Source of the DNA: Stenotrophomonas sp. BIO128-Bstrain
GTDB lineage: Bacteria; Pseudomonadota; Gammaproteobacteria; Xanthomonadales; Xanthomonadaceae
Assembly (NCBI RefSeq): GCF_030128875.1
Contig: NZ_CP124620.1
Coordinates: 1,240,001 to 1,304,000 of the forward strand
Direction of reading: 5' to 3'
DNA: 64,000 bases
In this document: in pieces, positions 44,211-55,092 of the stretch
Layout: each line of letters opens with the position of its first letter
How positions within the stretch are numbered: the first letter of the stretch is position 1
Notes under the pieces: model-generated
Seen by the model: only the letters and a program-made list of their open reading frames with translations
What the model was told of the DNA's origin: nothing
Databases searched by the model: none
Position numbers and translations under genes: made by a program

Positions 44211-44447
44211 TCAGGGCGCAGGCATGTCCCGGTACACCGGCTCGCTGCTGAGCACCTTCAGTCCGTCCGGCCCACTGTGCAGCAGCCGTTGCTCCCCGAT
44301 CGCCTGTTGCCACTGCAGACGGAAACCGTCCGCATCGGGGAGTCGGGCGGCCAGCGCGATGAGGTGCTCGCGGGCCTGCGGGCCCTCGCTGTCGAACTGG
44401 CCCCAGCGTTGATCGTGGCAATGGATGATCAAGCGATAGTGGCTCAT
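44211..44447 (-). CDS. Small conserved-looking protein of unknown function
   Basis: The 78-residue product (MSHYRLIIHCHDQRWGQFDS onward) is joined by ATGA to the yggS stop and is therefore coupled to it. It has no signal or membrane segment and looks like a small alpha/beta domain. I do not recognise a family. Coupling to yggS suggests a link with PLP handling, but that is inference from position alone. Confidence 0.6.
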   Translation of the reverse strand: MSHYRLIIHCHDQRWGQFDSEGPQAREHLIALAARLPDADGFRLQWQQAIGEQRLLHSGPDGLKVLSSEPVYRDMPAP

Positions 44448-45211
44448 GCCGGGCTCGGCCAGTAGAGGCTGTCCGGGGTGGAGCGCGCACCGAAGATGGC
44501 CTGGCCGACGCGCACGACGGTAGCCCCTTCTTCGATGGCGATCTCGACATCGCCTGACATGCCCATGGAGAGTTCCTCCAGGCTGATGCCCGCCGGCAGC
44601 GTGGGGCGCAGCCGCTCGCGCAGGTCGCGCAGTCTCGCGAAGCACGGCCGTACCTGTTCCGGATCGGGCGAGAACACTGCCAGCGTCATCAACCCGCGTA
44701 CGCGCAGGTTGGAGAAGGCCGGCAGCTGCTTCACGAAATCGGCGACCTCGATCGGGTCCAGGCCGTACTTGCTGTCCTCGCCGGAAGTGTTGACCTGCAC
44801 GAACACGTCCAGCGTGCGCTGCTCCAGTTCCAGCCGCTGATCCAGTGCCTGTGCCACGCGCAGGCTGTCCAGCGCCTGGAACTCACTGGCGAAGCGCGCC
44901 ACGTCTCGCGCCTTGTTGGTCTGCAGGTGGCCGATCACCGACCAGCGCAGGCCGGGCAGGTCGGCCATGGCCGCGGCCTTGCGCTGGGCTTCCTGCACCT
45001 TGTTCTCGCCGAGCTCATGGCAGCCGGCGTCCCACGCCATGCGCAGGCGGGCTTCATCGACGGTCTTGCTGACCGGCAGCAGCCGCACGCTGGCCGGATC
45101 GCGACCGGCCAGCGCGCAGGCGCGGGCGATGCGTTCGCGGACCGCCTGCAGGTTGTGGCGGATCTCGTCGACAGTGGTGGCCTGGGGCCAGGTGGGGGCA
45201 GCGATGGGCAT
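44444..45211 (-). CDS. yggS: PLP homeostasis protein (YggS/PROSC)
   Basis: The 255-residue TIM-barrel protein binds pyridoxal phosphate through K49 in LLPVSKTV. Other family motifs are HELGENKVQEAQRK, WSVIGHLQTNK, SMGMSGDVEIAI and VRVGQAIFG. YggS is not an enzyme; it carries and buffers PLP, and its loss disturbs vitamin B6 and amino-acid pools. CCGGAG precedes the ATG at 45211. It diverges from a MocR-type regulator that itself binds PLP. Confidence 0.93.
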   Translation of the reverse strand: MPIAAPTWPQATTVDEIRHNLQAVRERIARACALAGRDPASVRLLPVSKTVDEARLRMAWDAGCHELGENKVQEAQRKAAAMADLPGLRWSVIGHLQTNKARDVARFASEFQALDSLRVAQALDQRLELEQRTLDVFVQVNTSGEDSKYGLDPIEVADFVKQLPAFSNLRVRGLMTLAVFSPDPEQVRPCFARLRDLRERLRPTLPAGISLEELSMGMSGDVEIAIEEGATVVRVGQAIFGARSTPDSLYWPSPA

Positions 45212-45263
45212 GGGGAGCTCCGGAAGCGGGGACGGCTGCAAGGCGGCAGCGCACGTGCAACAC

Positions 45264-45297
45264 TGTCCCGTGACGATGAACATATTGGCATAGGACA
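45264..45297. promoter_or_regulatory. Possible MocR operator between yggS and ptsJ
   Basis: TGTCC (45264-45268) and GGACA (45293-45297) form an inverted repeat in the 88-bp divergent region, immediately upstream of the ptsJ start. MocR regulators bind such spaced sites, but the match is short. Confidence 0.35.
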
Positions 45298-45299
45298 AA

Positions 45300-46628
45300 A
45301 TGAAAATCACCGGCCAGACCGCCAGTGCGGTGTTCGAGAGCATCCGCCAGCAGATCCTCAGTGGCGCGCTGGTGCCCGGGCAGCTGCTGCCCCCGGTCCG
45401 CGATCTGGCGTTCGCACTGGGGATCAACCGCAACACGGTCGCGTCGGCCTACAAGCGACTGGACGCGGCCGGTCTGGCCCAGACCCAGGGCCGGCGCGGC
45501 ACCGTGGTCAGTGCACGGCCCAGCCCTGGGGCGCAGGAGGGCACGCAGGCGGGCTCGGCACTGCATGATCTGGCCAGTGGCAATCCGGACCCGCGCTGCC
45601 TGCCGGACCTGCGCGCGTTGCTGCCGGCGCGGCCGCCACGCCTGTACGGCACAGCGACGATCGATCCGGTGCTGGCTGAACTGGCGCATCAGCAGCTGGC
45701 CGCGGATTGTCCGGCCGGCTATGCGCTGGAGCTGGCGCACGGCGCGGTCGATGCGATCGAACGTGTGCTGGCCTGCTGGTTGCTGGCCGGTGATCCCGTG
45801 GCGGTCGAGAACCCGTGTTTCCTCGGCAGCCTCAATACGATGCGTGCGGCCGGCTACGACGCGGTGGCGGTGGCGATCGACGACGAGGGCATGCAGGCCC
45901 AAGCGCTGGAACAGGCGCTGGCCGCCGGCGCGCGGGCGGTACTGCTGACCCCGCGTGCGCACAATCCCACCGGCGCCAGCCTCAGCCGGCGACGTGCGCG
46001 CGCGCTGCGCCAGGTGCTGGAGCGCTACCCACAGGTGCTGGTGCTGGTCGATGACCATTTCGCATTGTTGTCCCGGCAGCCGTATCACGCGGTGATTCCG
46101 CCAACGACCCGGCGTTGGGCGTTGCTGCGCTCGCTGTCCAAGTCATTGGGGCCGGATCTGCGCCTGGCGTTGATTGGCTGTGATGCCGAGACCGCAGCCC
46201 GGTTACGCCTGCGGATGGCACCGGGTACCGGTTGGGTCAGCCATCTGCTGCAGGACGCGGCGGCCGCGGCGCTGGGGTCTGGCCGGGTGGCAGCGCGGAT
46301 GAAACGGGCCGGGGATGATTACGTGGCGCGCCGGGAGGTGTTGCGGCAGGCGCTGCGGGCCGAAGGCATCGCGGTGGGCGCGCAGATGGATGGGTTGAAC
46401 CTGTGGCTGCCGCTGCAGCGTGACAGCCAGCCGCTGGTGATGGCCCTGGCCCAGCGCGGCTGGCAGGTGCGCGGCGGCGAAGTGTTTTCGGTCCACACGC
46501 CGGTGCACGGGGTGCGGATCACCACCGCCACGCTGACCGCGACCGACGCAAGGCGCTTCGCCCGGGATCTGCGCGAGGCGCTGGCCGCCCGGGTTCAGGG
46601 GGCAGCGGCAGCGTTGGGGCTGACGTAG
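45300..46628 (+). CDS. ptsJ: MocR-type regulator with aminotransferase-like domain (PtsJ-like)
   Basis: The 442-residue protein joins a GntR winged helix (about 1-72, LPPVRDLAFALGINRNTVASAYKRL) to a fold-type I aminotransferase-like domain with N222-P-T-G and the PLP lysine K281 in RSLSKSLGPD. Its start (MKITG-T-A--F-SIRQ) closely follows PtsJ of enteric bacteria, which responds to PLP and represses pyridoxal kinase. Here it faces yggS, so it probably tunes PLP homeostasis. The end overlaps the convergent downstream gene by 34 bp. Confidence 0.88.
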   Translation: MKITGQTASAVFESIRQQILSGALVPGQLLPPVRDLAFALGINRNTVASAYKRLDAAGLAQTQGRRGTVVSARPSPGAQEGTQAGSALHDLASGNPDPRCLPDLRALLPARPPRLYGTATIDPVLAELAHQQLAADCPAGYALELAHGAVDAIERVLACWLLAGDPVAVENPCFLGSLNTMRAAGYDAVAVAIDDEGMQAQALEQALAAGARAVLLTPRAHNPTGASLSRRRARALRQVLERYPQVLVLVDDHFALLSRQPYHAVIPPTTRRWALLRSLSKSLGPDLRLALIGCDAETAARLRLRMAPGTGWVSHLLQDAAAAALGSGRVAARMKRAGDDYVARREVLRQALRAEGIAVGAQMDGLNLWLPLQRDSQPLVMALAQRGWQVRGGEVFSVHTPVHGVRITTATLTATDARRFARDLREALAARVQGAAAALGLT

Positions 46629-47101
46629 TGCGACTGTTCGTCCTCGTTGAGGAAGATCAGTTCCGGCTTGCCCTGCCAGGAGGTCAGCATCGCGCCGGTG
46701 CTGTTCTGGTGTTTGACCACCAGGGTCGCGCCCCGGTCAGGATTGGCGGTGACCTTGAACACTTCGGTGGTGCCGCTGGCATCGTCCAGGGTAAGGATGG
46801 CCTCGTCACCGACATCGGCGGTACCGTAGCCGCCGCGCTCGGAACCATCGGCGCCCAGCAGGATCAGGCCCGACAGCGGTGAGGCGCGCGGCCCCTGGGT
46901 GACCCCTTTGGTGAGTGGATCGGGCACCGGTGCGCCGAGGATCACCCTTGCCTGGCCGCTGGCATCGCGGATCACCAGGCCGCGTGCGGTGATGACACGC
47001 TCATCGGACTGGCTGTGGTGCAGGCGCAGCGCGGTCCAGCCGGAGACGGCCAGGGCAAGGCTGGAGACGACCAGCGTGGTAAGCGTCAGGGCGCGCGACA
47101 T
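46595..47101 (-). CDS. Membrane-anchored protein of unknown function
   Basis: The 168-residue protein has one N-terminal membrane helix (about 5-25) and a beta-rich periplasmic part with short repeats such as VIRDASGQARVILGAP and LILLGADGSERGGYGTAD, as if built from stacked strands. No catalytic motif is seen. GGAGAA precedes the ATG at 47101. It overlaps the tail of ptsJ by 34 bp on the opposite strand, an unusual tail-to-tail arrangement. Confidence 0.65.
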   Translation of the reverse strand: MSRALTLTTLVVSSLALAVSGWTALRLHHSQSDERVITARGLVIRDASGQARVILGAPVPDPLTKGVTQGPRASPLSGLILLGADGSERGGYGTADVGDEAILTLDDASGTTEVFKVTANPDRGATLVVKHQNSTGAMLTSWQGKPELIFLNEDEQSHYVSPNAAAAP

Positions 47102-47211
47102 GGGTTCTCCGGATCCTTGGAAGGTTGCGACCATACCGGATAGGCCATTGACGGCACCAGTCGGAAAATTCTGGAATTACCACCAGACCGTGAACCCGGT
47201 CACGGGATGGC

Positions 47212-50309
<3,098 letters not shown>

Positions 50310-50313
<4 letters not shown>

Positions 50314-51725
50314 GCGAACCAGCCGTGCAGCATGAACGGCCCGCTGCGTGCATCGGCGGCGGTATACGCCCACCCGCGTTGGCCCTGCGTGGTTTCCACC
50401 ACGTAATAGTCGCGGCGGATGTCCCCGGCATCCCACCACCCCGATTCGATCCGTTCCGGTCCGGACAGGATGCGCAGGTGTGGATCCTGCAGCGCCTGCG
50501 GCTGGGCCAGCAACCAGCCCGGGCGCATCGGCAGCTGCGGCGGCGGTGCTTTGGGGGCGCCCTTGGCATCGCCGGTCGCGCGTTCGGGCCGATGGTCGGC
50601 GCGCAGCCCCAGCCCCTGCACGGCGTCATCGCCGAGCCGGGCACGCAGGCGTTCGCGCAACTGCTCCCACGGCATCGCCTGCTGCGGGCGCGGGTCGAAC
50701 AGATCGCGTGCGGCCGGGACGAACGGCGGCAGCTGCTCGGCCTGCAGGCGCAGGCCACGGCTGCCGGCAGGCAACTGCAGATGATCGACGCGGTTGCGGG
50801 CCAGTTCGAACAGCATCGCCGGTTCGCGTTCGGGGGCGAGCAGGCCGATCGAGAGCCGTGTGTCGGGGTGGTTTTCGTGTTCGAACCACAGATCGAACTG
50901 CAGCACGCCGCCATCGCGCGAGCACAGGAACGCGGCCAGGTCGGCGGTCAGGCGCCGCAGCGGGAACAGCATCGCCTGGGTGGACTCGACCTCGTACTCG
51001 AACTCGATGCGCGCATCGAAGCGGTCCGGTGGCTGGAAATAGCGCAGCGGTGGCGTGCTGATGCCGCGCAGTGCATCCAGATGCGCAAGGACCTGCGGTG
51101 GAAAGCGCCGGGCCAGGCTCTCGCGCGGCAGGCCGAACGCGGCGCCCAGCGTGCGCAGGCCCGAGCGCGCGAGCACCGTGACCGCCTCGGCCGGCAACCC
51201 GCTGCGTTCGATCGGCACCTGGGCCAGGGCCGTGTCCAGCTGGGGTGCAGCCACGCCGAGCCGGCCATGCACGCGGGCCAGCACGCTGGCGGCATGCGGA
51301 TTCGGTGCGGCCACCAGCCGATGCCGGAAACCCAGTTCGGTCAGGCCACGGGTGAGCCGCTGCTCGACCCTCGGCCAATCACCGAACAGCGCGCGGCTGG
51401 CCCGGATTTCCAGCGCCATCGCATGCGGGAAATCCAGGCTGACCTGTGAGCTGATGCCGTACAGCCAGCTGGCCAGCAGGTGGCGGGTGGCCTGCTCGGC
51501 GCGTGGGTCGTACTCCACGCTGAGCATGTCGCGGGTCAGCACCTGGGCGGCCGAGAGCAGCATGCCGCGGCGCAGCCCGCGCTGCCGGGCCGAGGGGCTG
51601 ACCGCGTGCAGCACGCGCCGCTGCGCCGGGCCGGTGACCAGCACCAGCAGCGCGTCCGGATCGGGTTGCTGGCGCAGGGCGGCATCCAGCGCCAGGTGCG
51701 GCAGCAGCAGGCAGGCCCAATCCAC
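50310..51725 (-). CDS. imuB: Y-family polymerase-like mutasome protein ImuB
   Basis: The 471-residue protein has a Y-family layout ([22 protein letters not shown] region, [19 protein letters not shown]), but the catalytic acidic residues of the palm are absent, as in known ImuB. It acts as the hub linking DnaE2 to the beta clamp and ImuA. It sits between imuA (9 bp gap) and dnaE2 (ATGA overlap). Confidence 0.93.
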
Positions 51726-51734
51726 GGCGGCGGC

Positions 51735-52352
51735 TCAATGGGCCACGGCCAGCGGCAGCGGCTGGGCCGGTGCCAGCCCGCCACGGCACTTGAGCACCCG
51801 CACCTGGCCATCGTCGAGCTGCAGGCGCAGCGCGGCCGGGGAGGGATTGCGCGCATGCCGGGCATCGCGGAAGGAAAAGCCCAGGCACTGGCCGGTTTCA
51901 GCGGCCACCTGCAGCCGGCGCAGCGCGCGGTCATCGGCCTGTTGCGGCCAGCACAGCACTGCCGCGCAGGCTGCCGAGCGCAGGCATTGTTCGGCCGCCC
52001 ACAACGCATCGCGCGGGCTGGCCTGGACCACCTGCACCTGGCTCAGTGCCAACCCGGCGCGTGCCCAGGCCGGGGCATGCGGCAGGTGCGGCGGGGCGAT
52101 CAGCACCACGGTCTGCTGTTGCTGGCTCAACCGCGCCAGGGTCGGCCAGACCAGCGCCAGCTCACCGACCCCGGGCGAGGCCAGCAGCACTTCCGACAGG
52201 GCCGAGGGCGGCCAGCCACCACCGGGCAGGCGGGCATCCAGTGCCGGGTGGCCGGTCGGGTGCGGCGCTACCTCGGGGAAGGCCGTACGTGGCTGCCCCC
52301 GCCAGACCCGGCGGGTTTCCAGCAGCCGGTCCAGGGCCAGCACGGCGCCCAT
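51735..52352 (-). CDS. imuA: RecA-like mutasome protein ImuA
   Basis: The 205-residue protein is a SulA/RecA-like fold (HPALDARLPGGGWPPSALSEVLL, then VVLIAPPH) with a degenerate Walker A, typical of ImuA. It associates with RecA and ImuB during SOS mutagenesis. GGGAGG lies upstream of the ATG at 52352. Longer in-frame starts would run into the LexA box and are unlikely. Confidence 0.9.
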   Translation of the reverse strand: MGAVLALDRLLETRRVWRGQPRTAFPEVAPHPTGHPALDARLPGGGWPPSALSEVLLASPGVGELALVWPTLARLSQQQQTVVLIAPPHLPHAPAWARAGLALSQVQVVQASPRDALWAAEQCLRSAACAAVLCWPQQADDRALRRLQVAAETGQCLGFSFRDARHARNPSPAALRLQLDDGQVRVLKCRGGLAPAQPLPLAVAH

Positions 52353-52466
52353 CAGCGGGCCTCCCGGCAGGGCTGGAGCAGGCGGAAACGGGCGGGAAAC
52401 AAGGGCATGGCGGCGAGTATCGGCAGCACGCGTGTCAAAGGCTGAGACCGACAATCCTACCCGCAA

Positions 52467-52482
52467 TTAGTAAAAATGCTAA
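52467..52482 (-). promoter_or_regulatory. LexA box of imuA-imuB-dnaE2
   Basis: Minus-strand TTAGCATTTTTACTAA is a perfect match to the Xanthomonadaceae LexA motif TTAG-N6-TACTA. It lies about 115 bp before the imuA start, at a position where it could cover the promoter. Confidence 0.85.
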
Positions 52483-52608
52483 CGAATTCGACAGCCGGAT
52501 TCCGAACCGGTTGAAGGTGCTGAATGCTTCAGCGAGAGCCTCCACGCATGGCGTGGATCTACACGGGATGGGGGCTGGGCGCCCTGTCGATGTACAGGGA
52601 GCGGGGTC

Positions 52609-53043
52609 TTAGCGCCCCTGCGGATCAGGCCGGTGGTGCACGTACTCGACCACGGTGCCGTCCGGATGCACGGCGTTGAAGGCTGCGCCGGTCGGTACGA
52701 CCTGCAGCGGGAAGATGATCTCCGCCCCGGCCGCCACCAGCCGGTCGTAGTACGGCTGCACGTCATCCACCAGCAGCGTGCCGGTGGTGGAAGTGAACGG
52801 GGCCAGCTTGTCCGGCGCGCCTTCGATCAGCAGGAACGCCCCGACCATCGCCAGGCGCAGGCCGGCCTCGGGGAACGGGAAACCCGCATCGGCGACCACG
52901 CCCTGCAACTGCTCGTAGAACGCCACCCGCGCTTCCAGTTCGCCCGGGCCGACGAACACCCGGATCAGCACCCGCGGGCTGCGTTGCCGGGAGGTGTCGT
53001 TGCGGTCGCGCCAGAGTTGATCGAAGTGGCGGTGTGGGGGCAT
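52609..53043 (-). CDS. VOC/glyoxalase-like protein
   Basis: The 144-residue protein has one VOC module from about residue 24 (VLIRVFVGPGELEARVAFYEQL to VEYVHHRP). It may act as a binding or dioxygenase-like protein; the substrate is not known. Its first 79 bases overlap the 3' end of the MFS gene in another frame on the same strand, so it may be translationally coupled to it or use a later start. Confidence 0.75.
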   Translation of the reverse strand: MPPHRHFDQLWRDRNDTSRQRSPRVLIRVFVGPGELEARVAFYEQLQGVVADAGFPFPEAGLRLAMVGAFLLIEGAPDKLAPFTSTTGTLLVDDVQPYYDRLVAAGAEIIFPLQVVPTGAAFNAVHPDGTVVEYVHHRPDPQGR

Positions 53044-54308
53044 GCGGTCGCTCCGGGACGTGAGCGGTCATTATCGATCCGCGATCCACCGGGAACCGGG
53101 CTGGGCTCATGACCACCGGTGATGGTGTGATAACCCCGCATCGCCCACCACGCCAGCAGTGCCAGCAGCGAGACGGCAGCGCCTGCCATGCACACCCCGG
53201 GCCAGCCGAAGGCGGCATACAGCGCACTGCCGGCCAACGCGCCCAGCCCGCTGCCTGCCGCGTAGAACAGCATGTAAGCGGCGATCACCTGTGCCTGCGC
53301 GTGCGGTGCGGCGGCCAGGATCCGGCTCTGGTTGGTGACGTGCAGCGCCTGCACGGCCAGATCGAGCAGCAGCACGCCCAGCACCAGCCAGCCCAGGTGA
53401 TGGGACATCGCCGCGATCGGCGCCCAGCTCAGCAGCATCAGCCACAGGGCCCCGGTGGTGACCCGCCCGGCATGGCCCCGGTCACTCCAGTGCCCGCTGC
53501 GGGCCGCGGCCAACGCACCGAGCAGGCCGACCAGCGCGAAAGCGCCGATGGCGGTGTGGCTGAGGGCATAGGGTGGCGCGCTGAGTGGCAGGCTCATGCT
53601 GCTCCAGAACACCCCGAACACGGTGAACAGCAGCAGGCCCAGCACGCCGCGCTGGCGCAGCACCGGCTGCTGCCGCAGCAGCGCGAACAAGCCGGTCCGC
53701 GCGTCGTGTGCGGCCGACACAGGCAATCGCGGCAGCCGTGCCCACAACACGGTGCCGGTCACGATCATCAGCACTGCCGAGAGCAGGTACACCGCGCGCC
53801 AACCGCCCAGATCGGCCACCGCCCCGGCCACCACCCGTGCCAGCAGCAACCCGACCACCACGCCTGCCTGTGCGGCGCCGACCACCCGGCCACGCTCGTG
53901 CTCGCCCGCCGCGGCGGCGGCGTAGGCAATCAGCCCCTGGGTCATCGCGGTGCCGAGCAGGCCCACCGCCAGCATCCCCAGCAGCAGGCTCCAGGCCTGC
54001 GTGGCCAGCGCGACGGCCAGAAGCGCCAGCACCAGGCCGCCGGTCTGGACCGCCATCAGGCGGCGGCGGTCCACGCGGTCGCCCAGCGGCACGATCCATA
54101 ACAAGGCGGCGACCGAACCGAATTGGGTCGCCGCGATCACCGTGCCGATGCGGCCGGTGCTGATCTGCAGGTCGGCAGCCAGGGCGTCCAGCAGGGGCTG
54201 GGCGTAATAGACATTGGCCACGCTCAGGCCGGCCGCGCAGGCGAACAGCATCAGCAGGGACGAGGGAAGCGGGGAGGGGGAAGTGCCGGATGCGATGGTC
54301 GCCATCAT
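52965..54308 (-). CDS. MFS drug/arabinose-type exporter (YbcL/AraJ-like)
   Basis: The 447-residue protein has 12 predicted helices and the MFS loop-2 motif GDRVDRRRLM. The family exports small drugs or sugars by proton antiport. The C-terminal 50 residues after the last helix are Pro/Ser/Thr-rich and read through into the next gene, as if the original stop had been lost. It diverges from an HxlR regulator, with an 8-bp inverted repeat between them. The VOC gene downstream could modify the exported compound. Confidence 0.87.
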   Translation of the reverse strand: MMATIASGTSPSPLPSSLLMLFACAAGLSVANVYYAQPLLDALAADLQISTGRIGTVIAATQFGSVAALLWIVPLGDRVDRRRLMAVQTGGLVLALLAVALATQAWSLLLGMLAVGLLGTAMTQGLIAYAAAAAGEHERGRVVGAAQAGVVVGLLLARVVAGAVADLGGWRAVYLLSAVLMIVTGTVLWARLPRLPVSAAHDARTGLFALLRQQPVLRQRGVLGLLLFTVFGVFWSSMSLPLSAPPYALSHTAIGAFALVGLLGALAAARSGHWSDRGHAGRVTTGALWLMLLSWAPIAAMSHHLGWLVLGVLLLDLAVQALHVTNQSRILAAAPHAQAQVIAAYMLFYAAGSGLGALAGSALYAAFGWPGVCMAGAAVSLLALLAWWAMRGYHTITGGHEPSPVPGGSRIDNDRSRPGATACPHTATSINSGATATTPPGNAARGC

Positions 54309-54320
54309 TAGGTCTCAAAA

Positions 54321-54353
54321 TAGAACCAGTTGATTCTGCAGGATGTGGTTCTA
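54321..54353. promoter_or_regulatory. Palindromic operator between the MFS exporter and hxlR
   Basis: TAGAACCA-N17-TGGTTCTA is a perfect 8-bp inverted repeat in the 72-bp divergent region, 13 bp before the MFS start and 27 bp before the regulator. Half-sites two helical turns apart suit an HxlR dimer. Confidence 0.7.
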
Positions 54354-54380
54354 AAATGAAACTATTAGCGGAGAATCCTG

Positions 54381-54824
54381 ATGGCCACCGAGTCGATGAC
54401 ACCCTGCCCGGTCGGGCGCGCGCTGGACCTGGTCGGCGACCGCTGGTCGCTGCTGATCGTGCGCGAGGCGTTCGATGGGGTAGGGCGCTTCAGTGATTTC
54501 CAGCGCCGCCTCGGGATGTCGCGCAGCATGCTCAGCCAGCGCCTGCAGGCCTTGCTGGAGGCCGATGTGCTGACGCAGCAGCCGCTGGAGGAGGGGCGCG
54601 GCTACCAGCAATACGTGCTCACCGAACGCGGCCGCGCGCTGTTCCCGCTGGTGGTGGCGCTGCGGCAGTGGGGCGAGGCCTTCCTGTTCGCGCCGGGCGA
54701 GCCGCGCTCGGTGCTGCAGGCCGACAGCGATGGCCTGCCCTTGGCGCTGATGCAGCCGCGTGACCAGCATGGGCAGGTGGTGGCGGCTGCCGACACCCAG
54801 GTGATCAAGCCGCCGTCGCCCTGA
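54381..54824 (+). CDS. HxlR-family transcriptional regulator
   Basis: The 147-residue protein has the HxlR winged helix (PVGRALDLVGDRWSLLIVREA, FSDFQRRLGMSRSMLSQRL, then YVLTERGRALFPLVVAL). HxlR proteins sense reactive electrophiles or bind drug-like ligands. It probably controls the divergent exporter. GGAGAA precedes the ATG. Confidence 0.9.
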   Translation: MATESMTPCPVGRALDLVGDRWSLLIVREAFDGVGRFSDFQRRLGMSRSMLSQRLQALLEADVLTQQPLEEGRGYQQYVLTERGRALFPLVVALRQWGEAFLFAPGEPRSVLQADSDGLPLALMQPRDQHGQVVAAADTQVIKPPSP

Positions 54825-54983
54825 TTCGGGGCGGTTTTCACTGTCTCAAATGTAAGCATCCTGTTGACAGGCATGAACACGCTCGGACACTCTTCCGGGG
54901 TGAGGTGCCGGCAAGGGCCTCCCGGGTGGTGCGGCTGTCACGACGGGCGGAGGGGCCTGGACGTAGCCGTCATCGCCTTGCGT

Positions 54984-54997
54984 TGTAAACGGTTCCG
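54984..54997 (+). promoter_or_regulatory. LacI-family operator upstream of the GH3 gene
   Basis: TGTAAACGGTTCCG agrees with the LacI/GalR consensus TGNAANCGNTTNCA at nine of ten fixed positions and lies about 96 bp before the GH3 start. No LacI gene is in the window. Confidence 0.5.
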
Positions 54998-55092
54998 CGC
55001 CCCTGCGCGTGGTTCCCGCCGATATGGCGCTGCACCCTTCTGCGGCAAGACTCCCTGGATTTATTGCGCAAGCAAAGGTGTTTCGTCCGCTC

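Noticed and set aside
52353..52466. A longer ImuA beginning near 52466
   Set aside because: The start codon would be TTG at the LexA box and the extra residues are not conserved-looking. GGGAGG and ATG at 52352 fit better.
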